64,000 nucleotides of DNA, taken from contig CM114273.1 in the NCBI GenBank assembly GCA_050084515.1, positions 25,234,001-25,298,000 of the forward strand, read 5' to 3'. How positions within the stretch are numbered: the first letter of the stretch is position 1; every line of letters begins with the position of its first letter. Below the pieces are notes generated by a model, which ran no database searches, was not told the DNA's origin, and saw only the letters and a program-made list of their open reading frames with translations. The stretch comes from Blasia pusilla. Taxonomy: Eukaryota; Marchantiophyta; Marchantiopsida; Blasiales. The position numbers and the translations under genes are program-made. This document shows, piece after piece, positions 10,921 through 22,677 of the stretch.

Positions 10921-13640
10921 CGATAGTTCCATAGGAACTCTGTGTCGGAGTTCATCTCCATCCGCTCTGAATGAAGTGTCGCAGGCCCACCGTCTCAGCC
11001 TTCCCTTCCCTTCCTCACATCTTCTCTCCAATTCCCAGCGATGGAAGCTCGATCTGCATCGGAGATGGAAACTTTCTCAAAGCGCCGATCGACTCGCGTC
11101 TGCGTTCCAAAATTGCAGCAGGAATGGCGCAAGGAAGCGATGGCGGAGGGCTCTTTCTCTCATCCGCGCCGCCGGCTAGAGCCCTAGTCCACGAGCGCCG
11201 CGCAATTCGGAGACGGAAGGGGAGGGTAGGAGAGGGCAGGTGCGCGAGTTCTGGAGTTGATAGGGATGCAGAGCGGGAAGATTCTGTCGGTGCTTTGGAA
11301 GGCGCAGTCTGTGGAAGATTGGAAACGCAGATTCACTATGGCGATGCAGTGCGCAGAAGGAATGATGTCCACGGATGGGCGGTGTGAGTCGGTGGCCTCG
11401 TTTTGGGCTGGGGCTGTGGAGGATGCGGTGAAGGGAGATGTGTGCGATTGAATTGTGTGGTGATAAGAGCGGTTTCGTGAATCCTGCCTGTAAGGTTCGC
11501 GAGTTTAGGCGATCAGAGAGGATCTTGTCCCCTCGCGGCTCCCGGAGATTGGATCTGGTTTCCAACTCTGACCCCAAAACGTGGCCCGTTTTCTTTGGTT
11601 GGCCCGTTCGGTGTGGAACAGAGCGTTGAGGGACGGATTTCTGGGTTTCTTTTTTTGGATCCCTAAATCTAATTTGGTTCATGAGATCCCTCCCACGACA
11701 TCACACCCGTCAAAAGCCTCCATGTCCGATGGAGGTTTTCCAAGCGCTGTGCATGGGGTTCCTCACGGAATATTTCGGCACCTTCTATTCCGCGTTTCTT
11801 AGGCGTATTTGCTTTGAGGCGAAGGCCCCGATTTGCTGGGGGCTCCGCATGAAAGAGATTTGTTTACTGGCGAAGGCCCCGGATTTTTTCCCATGTGCTT
11901 AAGTTAGAAGTCGAATCACACACCCCGTCCCAGTTGCTTTTCAGCACACCTGCTTGAGCGAGTTGTTTTCTGTGACCCTGCAAATCATAGTCACATCGAG
12001 TGCTGAAGTTATAACCATACAGGTCAACCATGCCCTCAGTAGGAACCTATAAGCACGCAGGCCAAACATCCATGGCATAAGAGCCCTAATGAGAAGATCT
12101 TCCTGAACTGTACCAGTTGGCCGTAGACAGAGATACGGAATAACTCATGCTGCCATGCATTGTCCATAGTTTGAACCTCTCAACGGAGTGCCGATTGCAT
12201 CCGGAAAGCATGTTAGGTGGATCCGCTCCCAATTTCCTCGTGGAACGAACCTTGAATCGAGAGACGTAGGAGTTTGGTGGAGAAAAGTGGAAGCGACTTG
12301 CACTGTCTTTGGGCGGACTTTCAAACTTTCTCAGAGGGGTTTTGCACGTCCGAACAGCGGGCGTTACATTCGTCGACGTTTTTTTTTCTGGAATGCGCAA
12401 GGGCTTCCTCCCAATCTGTCAACTGCCTCTCCCGAGTCCGGGCATCGCCGCGTGAGGATTCCACCTCATGCGGATACCAGCCAGTCTTGACGTCTTTTCA
12501 CTCCACACTCAAGAAATCTCTCCACCCATTTTTTGATCCTATGGCAATCGTAGGATCGAATAAGCGGATGGCATTTCCAGGTTTCCAAATCTTCGACTCC
12601 GATTAGGACCTGAACCCTAGAGCTTTGAAGGGGTTGATTGCGCACACGTGACGCGACGGGGATTGGCCCTAAGTGCGCCAATTATTAAAGAGTTGGAGAT
12701 GAGCAGAGGAGAATGCATGAATGCCTGCTGTGGTTCTTGGCGACCTAAAGCGCTTTGTTCACAGGTGCATCGCTTTAGTAAACCCATGCTCTTCGTGCAT
12801 CACAGCCGAGACCCTTGGAGCATTGGGCAACTTTCAGATGGCCGATTGAGTGCATGGCTGGCCGATATGATTCCAGTTGCATTTTCGTGATGCCTTCCGT
12901 AGACGTTTCATTACGTTTTCCCATCGCATTATCTCCAGATTCACACCCACTTTCCCACTTGACTCCGTCGCTCTTATCCTCTCCTCTCCTCCCCTGAAGC
13001 TTTCTAAGTGCACCGCGGCATCAAGTCCCATGGAAGTCCGATTTCACAGGACGCAGTTGACACAACTACCCTGCCCTGACCAACCTAACGAAGCGTACAG
13101 GACTGAAACGGCGTCAGGTGCTGCAGCAGCTCTGGACGATGATGGCTCGTTCTCCGGGCCTTGACTTCCTGCTTATTTTACTACTGCAGGAGAGGAATCA
13201 CTAACCAATTGAGGCAGATTTCAGAAAGATAGACAGACAGACAGACACTCCAACTCGGTAAAGGTGGAAGAACATGAGAAGCATGGGGAACGGGGTCTGC
13301 ACTGAGGGGGCCTATGGACAGGGAAGGAGGTTGACATCTGCAGCTGTAGGAAGACAGACAGGACACCGCCAACAAGAATGCGCACGAGGACTTTCCCGTG
13401 ACGAATGCACCTTTTACCCTTTGACCTCAAAAGTGGATGATGATGGTGGTGGATGGAACGAGCTCCTGCAGCAGCACCTGCGAAAGAAGATAGGCAAGAG
13501 AAAGTACTTCCATGGCATTTTTATATTCTTGGCTTTGCTGTGCTTTCAAAGCTACCACCACCAAGCACCTCTCTCGACCTCAGCGACGGTGCCATGCTTC
13601 GATGAAACAGCACAAGAACGTCCGTGAAGAGAATGCTTTT
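10920..13640. other. GC/CpG-richer block of unknown function
   Basis: The base composition changes sharply near 10920, with many CpGs around 11000-11640. Open frames overlap on both strands: plus 10971-11387 (138 codons) and minus 11176-11682 (168 codons). None shows a recognisable domain. A plus-strand start at 11041 (reads MEARSASEMETF) runs 48 codons. The block could be the promoter and first exons of an unrecognised gene, a non-coding transcript, or a decayed gene. No exon-intron chain could be assembled with confidence. Confidence 0.3.
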
Positions 13641-13988
13641 AACACTTCGGCGAAAAATTTACCAGAACTGCATCACTCACGGCATCTATAATTCATGGCC
13701 TTTGTCAGCTGCTGCGGTTTCCATGGCTTGATTGCTTGCGACCTACGCTCACATGCAGCCAGCTGGCCCTCCATCGCGAGCTCTAATCAATTCTCAGCCA
13801 GTGAGTGCAGCACCGAAGCTCTCTCTCCCGACGCTCCTTTTCCTGGACCTCCCAACACACTTAATGAAGACGTCCATCATCGACTGCCTCTCTGCTTGCT
13901 CTTCGCATCAAGACGACTCCTGCTCTGCTCTGCTCTCCTCTGCTCAATCAATCAATCAATCAAAAATCTATGGTGCTAAGGTTGACCA

Positions 13989-14027
13989 GGTCCATCCTCA
14001 GCAGGTCAATCCTGCTGAGGATGGACC
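13989..14027. repeat. Perfect 17-bp hairpin with 5-base loop
   Basis: GGTCCATCCTCAGCAGG at 13989-14005 is exactly complementary to 14011-14027, with loop TCAAT. There are no mismatches. It is too short to be a plant miRNA precursor. Confidence 0.9.
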
Positions 14028-14111
14028 AAATTCATCACCGATAGCCACAACGACGTTACTGGCGGTATAGCCTCAAGAAATAGTGCTGCAGGTTTACCTA
14101 CCCATTACGTC

Positions 14112-14310
14112 TTGTTATGAACGGAAGAAAGCCTTGTTCGGTTTTAGGGTAACACTTCCATTCCGAGGGATTCTCAAAGAGTATTATTATATATTACTAG
14201 TGTGCAAAGGACTTAAAAGCAAATTAAGAGATATCTTAAAACACTCGTTATGAACGGAAGAAAGCCTCTGGTTTTGGGATAACACTTCCATTCCATTCCA
14301 TTCCGAGGGA
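14112..14310. repeat. Two-copy direct repeat
   Basis: The words 'gttatgaacggaagaaagcc', 'gttttgggataacac' and 'cttccattccgaggga' occur at about 14114-14175 and again at about 14247-14311, period about 134 bp. The second copy has an extra ATTCC expansion. The function is unknown. Confidence 0.7.
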
Positions 14311-14319
14311 CCCTAAAGC

Positions 14320-16230
14320 ACGAGAGCTTAAAACATCTAATTTAAGACTTTTTATTCTCTGGTTGTCATATGTCAAGCAGAAAATAAAGAAATAAGAATA
14401 TATAGGAGAATGCTTTCAGTTCTTTCATTTTACTAGGTTTTTTACTCATAGAATTTAAAATTCATAAAATCATATTGTTTATTAGTAACATTTAAAATTT
14501 ATTGATTGATTTATTTTTTAATGGTATTTGAAAATTTGAAAAATAATTAATGAGATAATTTAAATCTATATATTGAATGTGTTTAAAAGAATTTTAATTA
14601 TTATAGTATGAATTAGAAAACGTTCATATTTTAATCTTCAAATATTGCGATTAGTTGATTCTTCTTTATTAATTAGTGTAAGTTTTAAGACTTGCAATTT
14701 AGTTACCTTGGATTCTTTCATTGAGATATATATTACTCTTTCGATTATCATTTAGAATATGTTAGGAACGATCCAAAATAAAAATTTGGAATAGAAATAA
14801 GGGTGAATTTCCTATATGGAGGGAAGAAAGAAAGGAATAAAACTCCAATAAAAATTTCAAAAGGAAAATTTCAAAATGTTTAAATTTTAGTATGAAGGAA
14901 AAGGGGGATTTAGAATTTTGAACATGAGAGGGGAAGGGATGAAGGGATTTACAAGAGTTGACATGGATTACAGTCATGTGTAGTTGATAGCAATTAATGT
15001 ATGCAAAAAAGAAGATGAAAATATTTCTACAATATTCTATTTCAGGTACTTATCATCACAAGGAAAACCTCCACTTCCATTACTGAGGATAAGAGATGCA
15101 CGTTCATTATTTTGCGACTTCTTTTTACTCTTTTGCGAGTACTTTTTGAGTGTAGATTTATGCGTTCACTTCGTGCAAGCCATTTGCGAGTCCAATTTAA
15201 GTCAACTCTAGTTTTCCTCCATTTTGAACTTTGCGAGAAACTTGTAAGTCTCGCAAAGACGCAAAAGACTTGCATTGAGATTTGCAAGTAAGTCTTCCAA
15301 ATGACTAAGTGCTAGTATCGCACATCGCATCTTGCAACTTCCTAGAGACACAATGTGCTAACTAGAAAATTCTCCCAATGCAAGAGTTTAGATGCACTCA
15401 CAAACAACGAAACTTGAGCCATCAATTGTTATTTTGCCTCCGCAACCATTCCCTTTTCGCGTTTCCTCCCAACTTTTCAAGATTCTCTCTTCTATTTGAA
15501 TTTAGTTTCTTTCTACAGCGGAGTTACGTCTTTAAAGTTTTTTACAAATCAAAGTTAGAGCGGCACACTTGGACGTATTCACTCATGAATCTACATTGGC
15601 ATATTGAGTCACATCCATCATGTGTCATTCTCTAGCATTCTCATCTAGACTCTAACATTCAAGCTCTAGCAAAACCTAAATCATGAAATATTCCAAAGGC
15701 TCAATATGAGAAAAATGGCAAGTGAAGGCCATCTCCCTCACCTCGGGCTTTCAACAAAAGCATTATATCTAAAAGTTCTTAAAATGAATCTTTTTCAAGA
15801 AGAAATCGTTGATCTCCAATGAGAATATGATTCAACTAATGTATAACATGTGCTATGTATAGGACTATTACCATGCATTTTAGTGTTGCCCTATTGCCAT
15901 ATGCCAAATCAAAAACTATTCTCTCTTACTGGCAACAATCTCATAAAATTAGAAATTGGATAATCCCAGGTATATTTTTGGTTGATGGAAATCTTAGGAT
16001 ACTAGTAATTGATGAATCATTAAATGGACGCTTTGCACACATTCAAAAAGAAATTTCTTGTTGCTCATATGTACTATTAAAGGAGGAGCCTCCTTACTTA
16101 AGAATGGTACGTGGGCACTTACCTTAAAGGATGGAGCCTTCTTCATTTTGAGAAGTCCACTAATTCTTATTCTTAAAGGAATGATGAAGTATTCATTTTT
16201 AGTGCATATTATCTATTAAAAATGGAAAAA
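14320..16230. other. AT-rich intergenic DNA
   Basis: No recognisable coding sequence is present. Between 15080 and 15310 the words 'ttgcgag' and 'ctcgcaa' recur, a theme also seen at 1310-1480, which hints at an old shared repeat. The frames at 15855-16127 and 15378-15635 match no family I know. Confidence 0.35.
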
Positions 16231-17490
16231 AAATTCTAAATTATTGTTGAAGAGTGTCTCTTCATTTTGCAAACTCTTCTTTTGGCATTTTCAACCAATA
16301 AGATCCCTTGCCTTTTGGGCCAATAGGATCGTTCAAAATCAATTTTAAATGACACTAGAAAATTATTTACAGGAGGTAATTTAAACTAGTGCATGGCAAG
16401 ACTTATCCTAATAATTAATATTTAAATCATATGTAGTAGTAGTTTGAAAAATGGAAATTATTTTTTTCTGTCATCCATATATCTATACTATTATTGGAGA
16501 GTGCCTTCTTGATTTGCAAACACATATATGCTTGACACATGGTAACTGGGCAGGAAGAAAGTATTTCCAAAGAAAAAAAATTTAAAATTTGTGTGTAACT
16601 TGATTAGTCCCTTTACCAATGTGCATGGCACGAGTGTACATTAGTTATTTTTATTGGAGAGTGCCTCTTCATTTTGGAAACTCATCTCCTATCTACACTT
16701 GACAATGTCAACCCATACGACTATTGATCTTTTGAACGAATATATTTATTCAAAATTGATTTATAAGTACACTTGAAATTAAGTATGAGAAGTACAAAGT
16801 TTATTCTTATGTGTGAAACTGTGGTGGCATATAGTCATACTAATGACGTAGTGCCATCTATATTGTTATTCGAGTGTGCAATCTTGAATTGCAAACGCCT
16901 CTTTACTTGACATATGACAATCGAACAAAAAAAGAAGAAATCTCCTCTTCTAAGAACAACAAAAAAATATTTTTATGTTCAACATGATTAATCCCTTCAC
17001 TCCCCTATCTATTTATATTATTATGATGATATATATTCACACTAGTGACGCAATATCTTCTATTTTTACTAGTTTGCACAAGAGTGCTGCAAGAATATTA
17101 CGTCATTAGTTGCCCATTTATTAATTTGAACTCACCTGTGTTATTTTAATAAAACTTGTTACGTGTGTCAAATTTGGAGCAACCCTATATATATGTCACC
17201 GGATGATAACTTGTTATATTAATAAAACTTATACACTTGTCATAGTGGAGATATATATATATATAAATAACGACATGATGAATCTTCAAACCTTCTTAAT
17301 TTGCAAACGCTTATTAATTTGGCATGCCACAAAGGAAGAGAAAAGTGCACGACACGCGGGAGCGAAGGGTTTAGGGTAATACGAGTTTCAAACCTTCTTA
17401 ACTTGCAAACGCTTATTAACTTGCCATGCGACAAAGGAAGAGAAAAGTGCACGACACGCGGGAGCGAAGGGTTTAGGGTAATACGAGTGA
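16230..17490. repeat. Degenerate tandem series, then a 102-bp tandem duplication
   Basis: Diverged units recur with the core 'ttattggagagtgcctcttcattttgcaaac' (in pieces), followed by 'cttgacatatgacaa'. They begin near 16240, 16490, 16655, 16865 and 17280. The last unit is duplicated almost exactly: 17285-17386 and 17387-17488 share 'ttcaaaccttcttaa', 'gcaaacgcttattaa' and 'gaagggtttagggtaatacg'. Short open frames across the duplication are a by-product of the repeat. Confidence 0.7.
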
Positions 17491-17559
17491 GTGCATATTG
17501 AAACTGCATCATTCATTCAAATCTTGAGAAGGCGTCATTCATTCAAATCTGTGCGGCAT

Positions 17560-18230
17560 ATAGTAATCTCTTGCAAACTGCCATCGGAGACGCTTTTGGT
17601 GTACCGCGTCGAGAACGGGAATCATGGCGCGTTCAAATGTGTGCAGCCTTCTCTGCTCTCTTGGAAACTGTCATAGTTTGCGGGTGTACTTTGCTGCCTC
17701 AAATCCGTGCAGTCTTCAGCACTCTCCGACAAACTGTCGTAGTTTGCGGGTGTGCTTCGCTGCCTCAAATCCGTGCAGTCTTCAGCACTCTTCTGCAAAC
17801 TGTCATGTCATATAGCTCATGGCTGGGGTTGGCAGCGTAAGGAACGAAGGCGCGTTCAAATCGTTGCGGCGTTCAGTACTCTTTCCTGCAAACTGTCATG
17901 GGTTATGGTTGTGCTTTGCAGTTTCAAGAAACAAGGCACAATCCGTGAAGGCATTAGTTCTGAATGCAAAACTGTAGTTGGTTACGGTTGTGCTTTGCAG
18001 TTTCAAGAACCAAGGGGCGTTCAAATCTGTGCAGTCATTAGTGCTGATTGCAAACTGTCTTAGGTTACAGTTGTGCTTTGCAGCTTCAAGAACCAAGGGG
18101 CATTCGACTCTGTGTGGCCATTAATGCTGATTGAGCAGTGTCGTAGAGAATGGTTGTGTTTTGCAGCTTCGAGAACCAAGACGAGTTTAAAATTCAGTAA
18201 TGATTGCAAACTGTCATAGGATATGGCTGT
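17560..18230. repeat. Minisatellite-like array, units about 65-95 bp
   Basis: About nine diverged units each end in 'tgcaaactgtc' or close variants. They contain '(g)gttgtgctttgcag(c/t)ttcaagaacc' or 'tgcgggtgtgctt(c)gctgcctcaaa', then 'tccgtgcag(t/c)cttcagcactc' or 'tctgtgcagtcattagtgctgatt'. Two sub-families are visible: left units (17640-17810) and right units (17880-18200). They differ as a block, as expected for local homogenisation. Confidence 0.75.
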
Positions 18231-20278
18231 GCGCGCGATATGTTAGTGATTTCGAGGGAGTACGGGAAGAGATGACGATGAGCGCGAAGGGTGTGGCATA
18301 CGAGTGGGAGTTGCCACGTTTGTTGGAGCGCTGATCCTTCCAAGCTTCATCCGGAAGTTTTACTTGTACATCCCACAGCTTCAGGGCCACGGCAAGCCAG
18401 CGTATGCTGCACGGATCTTGTTGGCGGCGAAGATCATGGGGCCTGAGATCATGCGCACGGGAATTCTCGAATTGCTTCCGCAGAGGCATCGAATCTACGT
18501 ATGTCGTGGTGTTTTACCCACGTGAAGAGGGACGTCTAGACGCTAGACCACTAGGTAGGGACTAAAGGAGCAGGGGATGCTTGAGGTTCTTAAAGTTCGT
18601 CAGCATCCTCGGTTCGTACGTGAAGGGAATCGGGCGTGGATCGGCCGGAGACGCGTGAAAGGAGACTGGACGGGGAGGAGAATCAATGTTCGGCTAAAAG
18701 TGGAGAGCGAGTGACATGGCCTCTTCTGTAATTATCATTAGAGAGGCTATATTGGTCGAATCGAGTCCACTGGTGAATCACCGAGAGGAAATATGCTCCG
18801 ATGCTTCGTTGGAGCTTTCTCATTAGAGAGGCTATGGTGTTCAAATCGAGTCCACTCGTGGACCTACGAAAGTAATGATAGGAAGAAAGGGAGAAGAAGT
18901 TAGGGGGAGGCACGAGAAAGGAGGTGGAACAATCTGCAGGTCGGAGGAAGTTGGAGCAACTTTGAACATAAGATACCTGGATACGGAACCCATGGCCACT
19001 TCCAACAAATCTATTCGTGAGGCCGTGAGGGAGATTGTCAGTAGCTCATCTCAACTGATTACATTTTCTACCGACATCTAAACCACCACAAGTAATTACA
19101 CACCCAAAGTAAGCCGCAAGAGAAGGTGGAAGTGATGAGATCACGAGCATTATGAAGGGCGAGGAAGGCTTTCCGGACTTCGGCATGAAGTGGCTGAAAG
19201 CCTCGCACTCGGTCCCGACCTCGTGGAGTCGGTGTTCCGAGTCCACTCGCCAGTCGCTTGTTTCTATGAATTAAAATTGGCCAGTGTGTGGAGGGTGGTA
19301 CATGAGAATATCTATATTTGGGGAGCTTTTTTGGGGTCTTGGAAGGAACTGTAGCCGGAGGATATCCATTACGAAGCGGATGAGGCTGTAAATTCAGCAA
19401 GGGGAGTACCCAGATATAATTGGGGGCGTTCAGCTCAAAAGTATGCAGCTCAGGGGGATCACTGGAGGCTCGTGTACAAGTCATGGCTGTTTCATAGAAA
19501 GGACCTGCCACAGGATGTGCGCCAGTTTCTTCAAGTTGAAGTTTCGTGAAAGGCTTGGTTCTGACTGAAAGTGACGGGAGAAGTAATGGACAAAGAAAAA
19601 GCATCCATAAATCCATTGAAAAAGACAAGAAGGGGCGGCCCCAAAGAGCAGCCAACGTATGGGAAAAGGGTCTTGATGAGAGGTCCATCCAATTCTTGTC
19701 AAAATGGAATTCCCGACATGAATATGAGTTAAGCATAGACCTGCTCCACAAGCTTTGCTGAGACCATGCCTCTGTTGAGGTTAGAATATGGAGTTCCAGA
19801 TTAACATGTGAAGCACAGGATGCGAGATAAAACCAGTTACCCATCTCTGTTCCTGCATGTCACCCTTTTCCTAAATGGTCATGGGGGGCACAAATGAGTT
19901 ACCTGAAAAGAGCCCTGGTGAAAACGACACTCACCATTGAAATCTAAGCTCAGGCAGCAAGTAATATATTGCTACACCTCAAGAATTCAAGTTGACCACC
20001 ATGACACAGGCTTAGACATAAGAATTACAGTAAGTTTCTGACAGAGGTGAGTGGATTTTGTGCAAACAGAGGATCGGGCAAGTTACTTCCAGGCATTCTA
20101 TACCAATTCACCAAAACTTGTTCGTAATGACAAATAATACGTGTGGTAGTTTAGCCCTCCTCTACTTCTAAGTATGCCTGTTGCACAGCATTACTGAGAT
20201 TTTGAAAAGGAAACAACTCAGACCGGTCCAGATGCCTTAGGAATATGGTTGGGAGGCTCCGCATTGATGCCATACATC
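18230..20278. other. Region left of the methyltransferase gene; no assignable gene
   Basis: A 258-codon open frame lies on the minus strand (19068-19844), and a 73-codon plus frame at 18304-18525 begins MGVATFVGALIL. Neither shows a recognisable domain. The long minus frame ends about 500 bases beyond the methyltransferase stop and could lie in 3' untranslated sequence. A short direct repeat, 'cattagagaggctat' followed by 'tcgagtccact', occurs at 18736 and 18817. Confidence 0.3.
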
Positions 20279-20358
20279 ATCAGCAAAGGTGATCAATCTG
20301 ACGCATGAGATAGGCAAAACAGACTGCACTGGGAGTCGTATCGCTCAAATCCATCCAC

Positions 20359-21558
20359 CTAATCTTGCCGCTGTTGGGCTGAGTTTGGCAGGCAACTTGA
20401 CTTGACAGTGAGACGATATACAATGGGACCGACACGGGCATTGTCTTCAGGAGGATGTCGGAGGACCACATGTATATCAAACCACTTCGATGCTTGCCTG
20501 AAAAAATGGGAGTCTTTTTTCCACCTTTTCATATGCCCTAAGTATATGACTGGAGTCTTCCTAGTTCCCGGATTTGTCTCAAAGGCTAGTCCTCGGAGTC
20601 CATTGTTATGTCTTTGATACGAAGCCCTTCCGATTTCAGATGGAGCATTTAATTCACCAGGAGAGGAAGTTAAAGTACTGTTGTAAGCAAAAGGCGTTGA
20701 AAGAGGAACCTCAGGCGGGTCAGTCGGAGTGGAGGTGGTTATTGAGGAACTTTTGGAATTGCGTTTGTCAGCAAAAGTTGCCTCATCACCATCAGCTCCC
20801 ACAAGCCACTTCAGGGTCTGCAGAAGAGGTTTGTAAAGAGTATCATAGTAAACAACATCAGAGCCAAGAATAAGATCAAAGGCAGAAAGGTCGCCTAATG
20901 CCTTCACATCATCTTCCACACCCCATCGGAGAACTTTGGCTTCTACACTTCCTCCTGCGGCCTGGACAATCCCTCGGTTCACATCCATATTGTGGATAGT
21001 GTTTGGAAGAACATGTGGCAAGTCTGTGAGAACAACATCAGCACCCATACATGCGGCTGCGATCCCCACCAGACCTGTTCCAGATCCAAGTTCCAGCACC
21101 CTCATCCTCCTGCTTCCTGACTGGCAGTTACCAGACGTTGGTTTGATAATCTCATCTACAACTCTTGGTATCTCTGCGTCACCAATTTCAACCACTCCTT
21201 TGGTTGTTACAGGGTGTCCCAGACTCTCAGCCAGAACTATGTCTTCGTTCGCAGATGGAGGAAGCCACATTCCTGCTTCTCCAAATTCATTTTCCAAGTA
21301 CCAGCACATAGCCTTTGCTGCAGGCCACAGCTGAAAAGAGAGTCCTTTGGATTCAAACAAGCACACCAAGACTGTAGGTTGGCTCTTAGCACGGCTCATC
21401 TTATAATGATAAAATGTCTCAACATTCTCCTCAGCTGCAGTACCGCTGTCCTCAACAATGGCCTGCTCTGGATCACTTGGACAACCTTCATCTAGTTCGT
21501 TGTCCATCCTGGTCCCAAAATTGAGGTCACAGTACCTTTGGGGTAGATACTTGCTCAA
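20359..21558 (-). CDS. METTL21-type protein methyltransferase
   Basis: A complete single-exon frame of 399 codons. Residues 154-165 form the SAM-binding motif I (VLELGSGTGLVG), followed by the LTDLP motif at 178-182, RWG at 211-213 and DLILGSDVVYYD at 228-239. The last is the family's DXXY-type catalytic loop (D-V-V-Y). This order is that of the METTL21/METTL20-like lysine methyltransferases, which modify elongation factors or chaperones in the cytosol; the substrate here cannot be told. A serine/proline/threonine-rich insertion of about 80 residues (about 258-335) splits the last core strands and makes the protein longer than typical members (about 220-300 residues). Met18 is an alternative start. 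A likely 5' UTR intron acceptor (TTCTTGCAG followed by GTACAG) lies about 40 bases upstream, near 21600. Confidence 0.85.
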   Translation of the reverse strand: MSKYLPQRYCDLNFGTRMDNELDEGCPSDPEQAIVEDSGTAAEENVETFYHYKMSRAKSQPTVLVCLFESKGLSFQLWPAAKAMCWYLENEFGEAGMWLPPSANEDIVLAESLGHPVTTKGVVEIGDAEIPRVVDEIIKPTSGNCQSGSRRMRVLELGSGTGLVGIAAACMGADVVLTDLPHVLPNTIHNMDVNRGIVQAAGGSVEAKVLRWGVEDDVKALGDLSAFDLILGSDVVYYDTLYKPLLQTLKWLVGADGDEATFADKRNSKSSSITTSTPTDPPEVPLSTPFAYNSTLTSSPGELNAPSEIGRASYQRHNNGLRGLAFETNPGTRKTPVIYLGHMKRWKKDSHFFRQASKWFDIHVVLRHPPEDNARVGPIVYRLTVKSSCLPNSAQQRQD

Positions 21559-22242
21559 TTCAATTCAGTTCTGATCATTTGCATCCGGCGTTATGCTGTA
21601 CCTGCAAGAACCAAACCCAACCCGAATCAGCACTTCCTCCTCCGCCTACAACGACGACTCTTTCTAAAACAAACTTTCCCAAACCTCCCTCGCATGAAGA
21701 GATCTACGGTTGCTCTCATCAGGTGGGCAGGTGGAGATTTCCGATCCTCACGATATAACACTGGAGATTGTATGAAAAAAGACACACAGATCAACATAGC
21801 ATTATTGGCGAAAACGGCATGGGAATACAAGAGTATTGTTCCCAATGGAAGATTCCTCGATGCACATCAGAATTCCAGAGACCAGGAGGAGACAGGACTT
21901 CCTCGAAAACTGATTGATCAGTCCGGTAATTCTCTAAAGATTGGAAGCAGTCATAGAAACTACGTGGCTTCCCGATTCCATGGCAGTGGGGGGCTTCGCA
22001 GCTACGAGAAGCTCAGTTGCTGTACACATCTGATGCCTGATGGGTGCTGAGAACTGTGATTCTTAATTTGTAAAACTGAGGGCATTCTTGTCACGATTGT
22101 GTAAAACCCAGAGCAGCCATGCTCTGGTTATGGAAAGAAAAGCGATCGATGAAGGAGTTCGGTCTACCTTTGAACATTTTCTCCTGCTATGTGGTGGTGG
22201 TGAGGCGACTGTCGTGAGCATTCTCGGAACCATCAGACAATC

Positions 22243-22578
22243 TCAGAACGAATAGCATTGAGGACAAAGATCTGAGATGCTATGGACAGCACTCACCATC
22301 GAGGCTCTGCTTTCGGAAGAGAGCGCACCCGCAAGAAATTTTGTCGACACCAACATCTTCTGCAGAAGCCCCCCAGCACTCGGATGAATTACTCCGGGCA
22401 GCACAGCACACACATGGCTTTTTGTTGAAGGGTGCGCAGTGACAGTAGACTTCGGGAGATTGGATGCGACAACTTCCATTGCAAAAGCATGTCTAAGATC
22501 GAAGAAGACCACAGCTTCGCACATGTCTACAGGGGAGAGGCACACAAGAAGACATTTGGCATTCAGAAGACAAAACAC
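22243..22578 (-). CDS. Candidate small protein, 111 codons
   Basis: The frame starts MFCLLNAKCLLV and ends CPQCYSF. I do not recognise it. It is worth listing because a good TATA box (CTATATAA on the minus strand, 22669-22677) lies about 90 bases upstream of the start codon, leaving room for a transcription start near 22640 and a short leader. The N-terminus is hydrophobic (residues 2-13), which could be a weak signal or transit peptide. The middle is rich in Ser, Ala and Val. It may equally be a chance frame. Confidence 0.25.
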   Translation of the reverse strand: MFCLLNAKCLLVCLSPVDMCEAVVFFDLRHAFAMEVVASNLPKSTVTAHPSTKSHVCAVLPGVIHPSAGGLLQKMLVSTKFLAGALSSESRASMVSAVHSISDLCPQCYSF

Positions 22579-22668
22579 TAGCTAGATCCGGAGACCCTCC
22601 AGAGATGGGAAAGAAGGCCCCCATACATCAGGAGATGTGGGTGTCCACTGTACATGGTATGGCACTCG

Positions 22669-22677
22669 TTATATAGG
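22669..22677 (-). promoter_or_regulatory. TATA box candidate
   Basis: The minus strand reads CCTATATAA inside 'aaagcctataTAACGAG'. It is positioned for a transcript reading toward 22578. Only sequence and spacing support it. Confidence 0.35.

Noticed and set aside
13989-14027. Hairpin as a bacterial-type terminator or miRNA gene
   Set aside because: The setting is a plant nuclear genome. The stem is too short for a plant miRNA precursor and no U-tract follows.
15080-15310. Recurring ttgcgag/ctcgcaa words as a regulatory cluster
   Set aside because: Spacing is irregular, and similar words occur in unrelated AT-rich DNA at 1310-1480. No further support was found.
19068-19844. 258-codon minus-strand frame as a gene
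   Set aside because: No recognisable domain, a shadow frame on the plus strand, and a position just downstream of a real gene. Left as unassigned.
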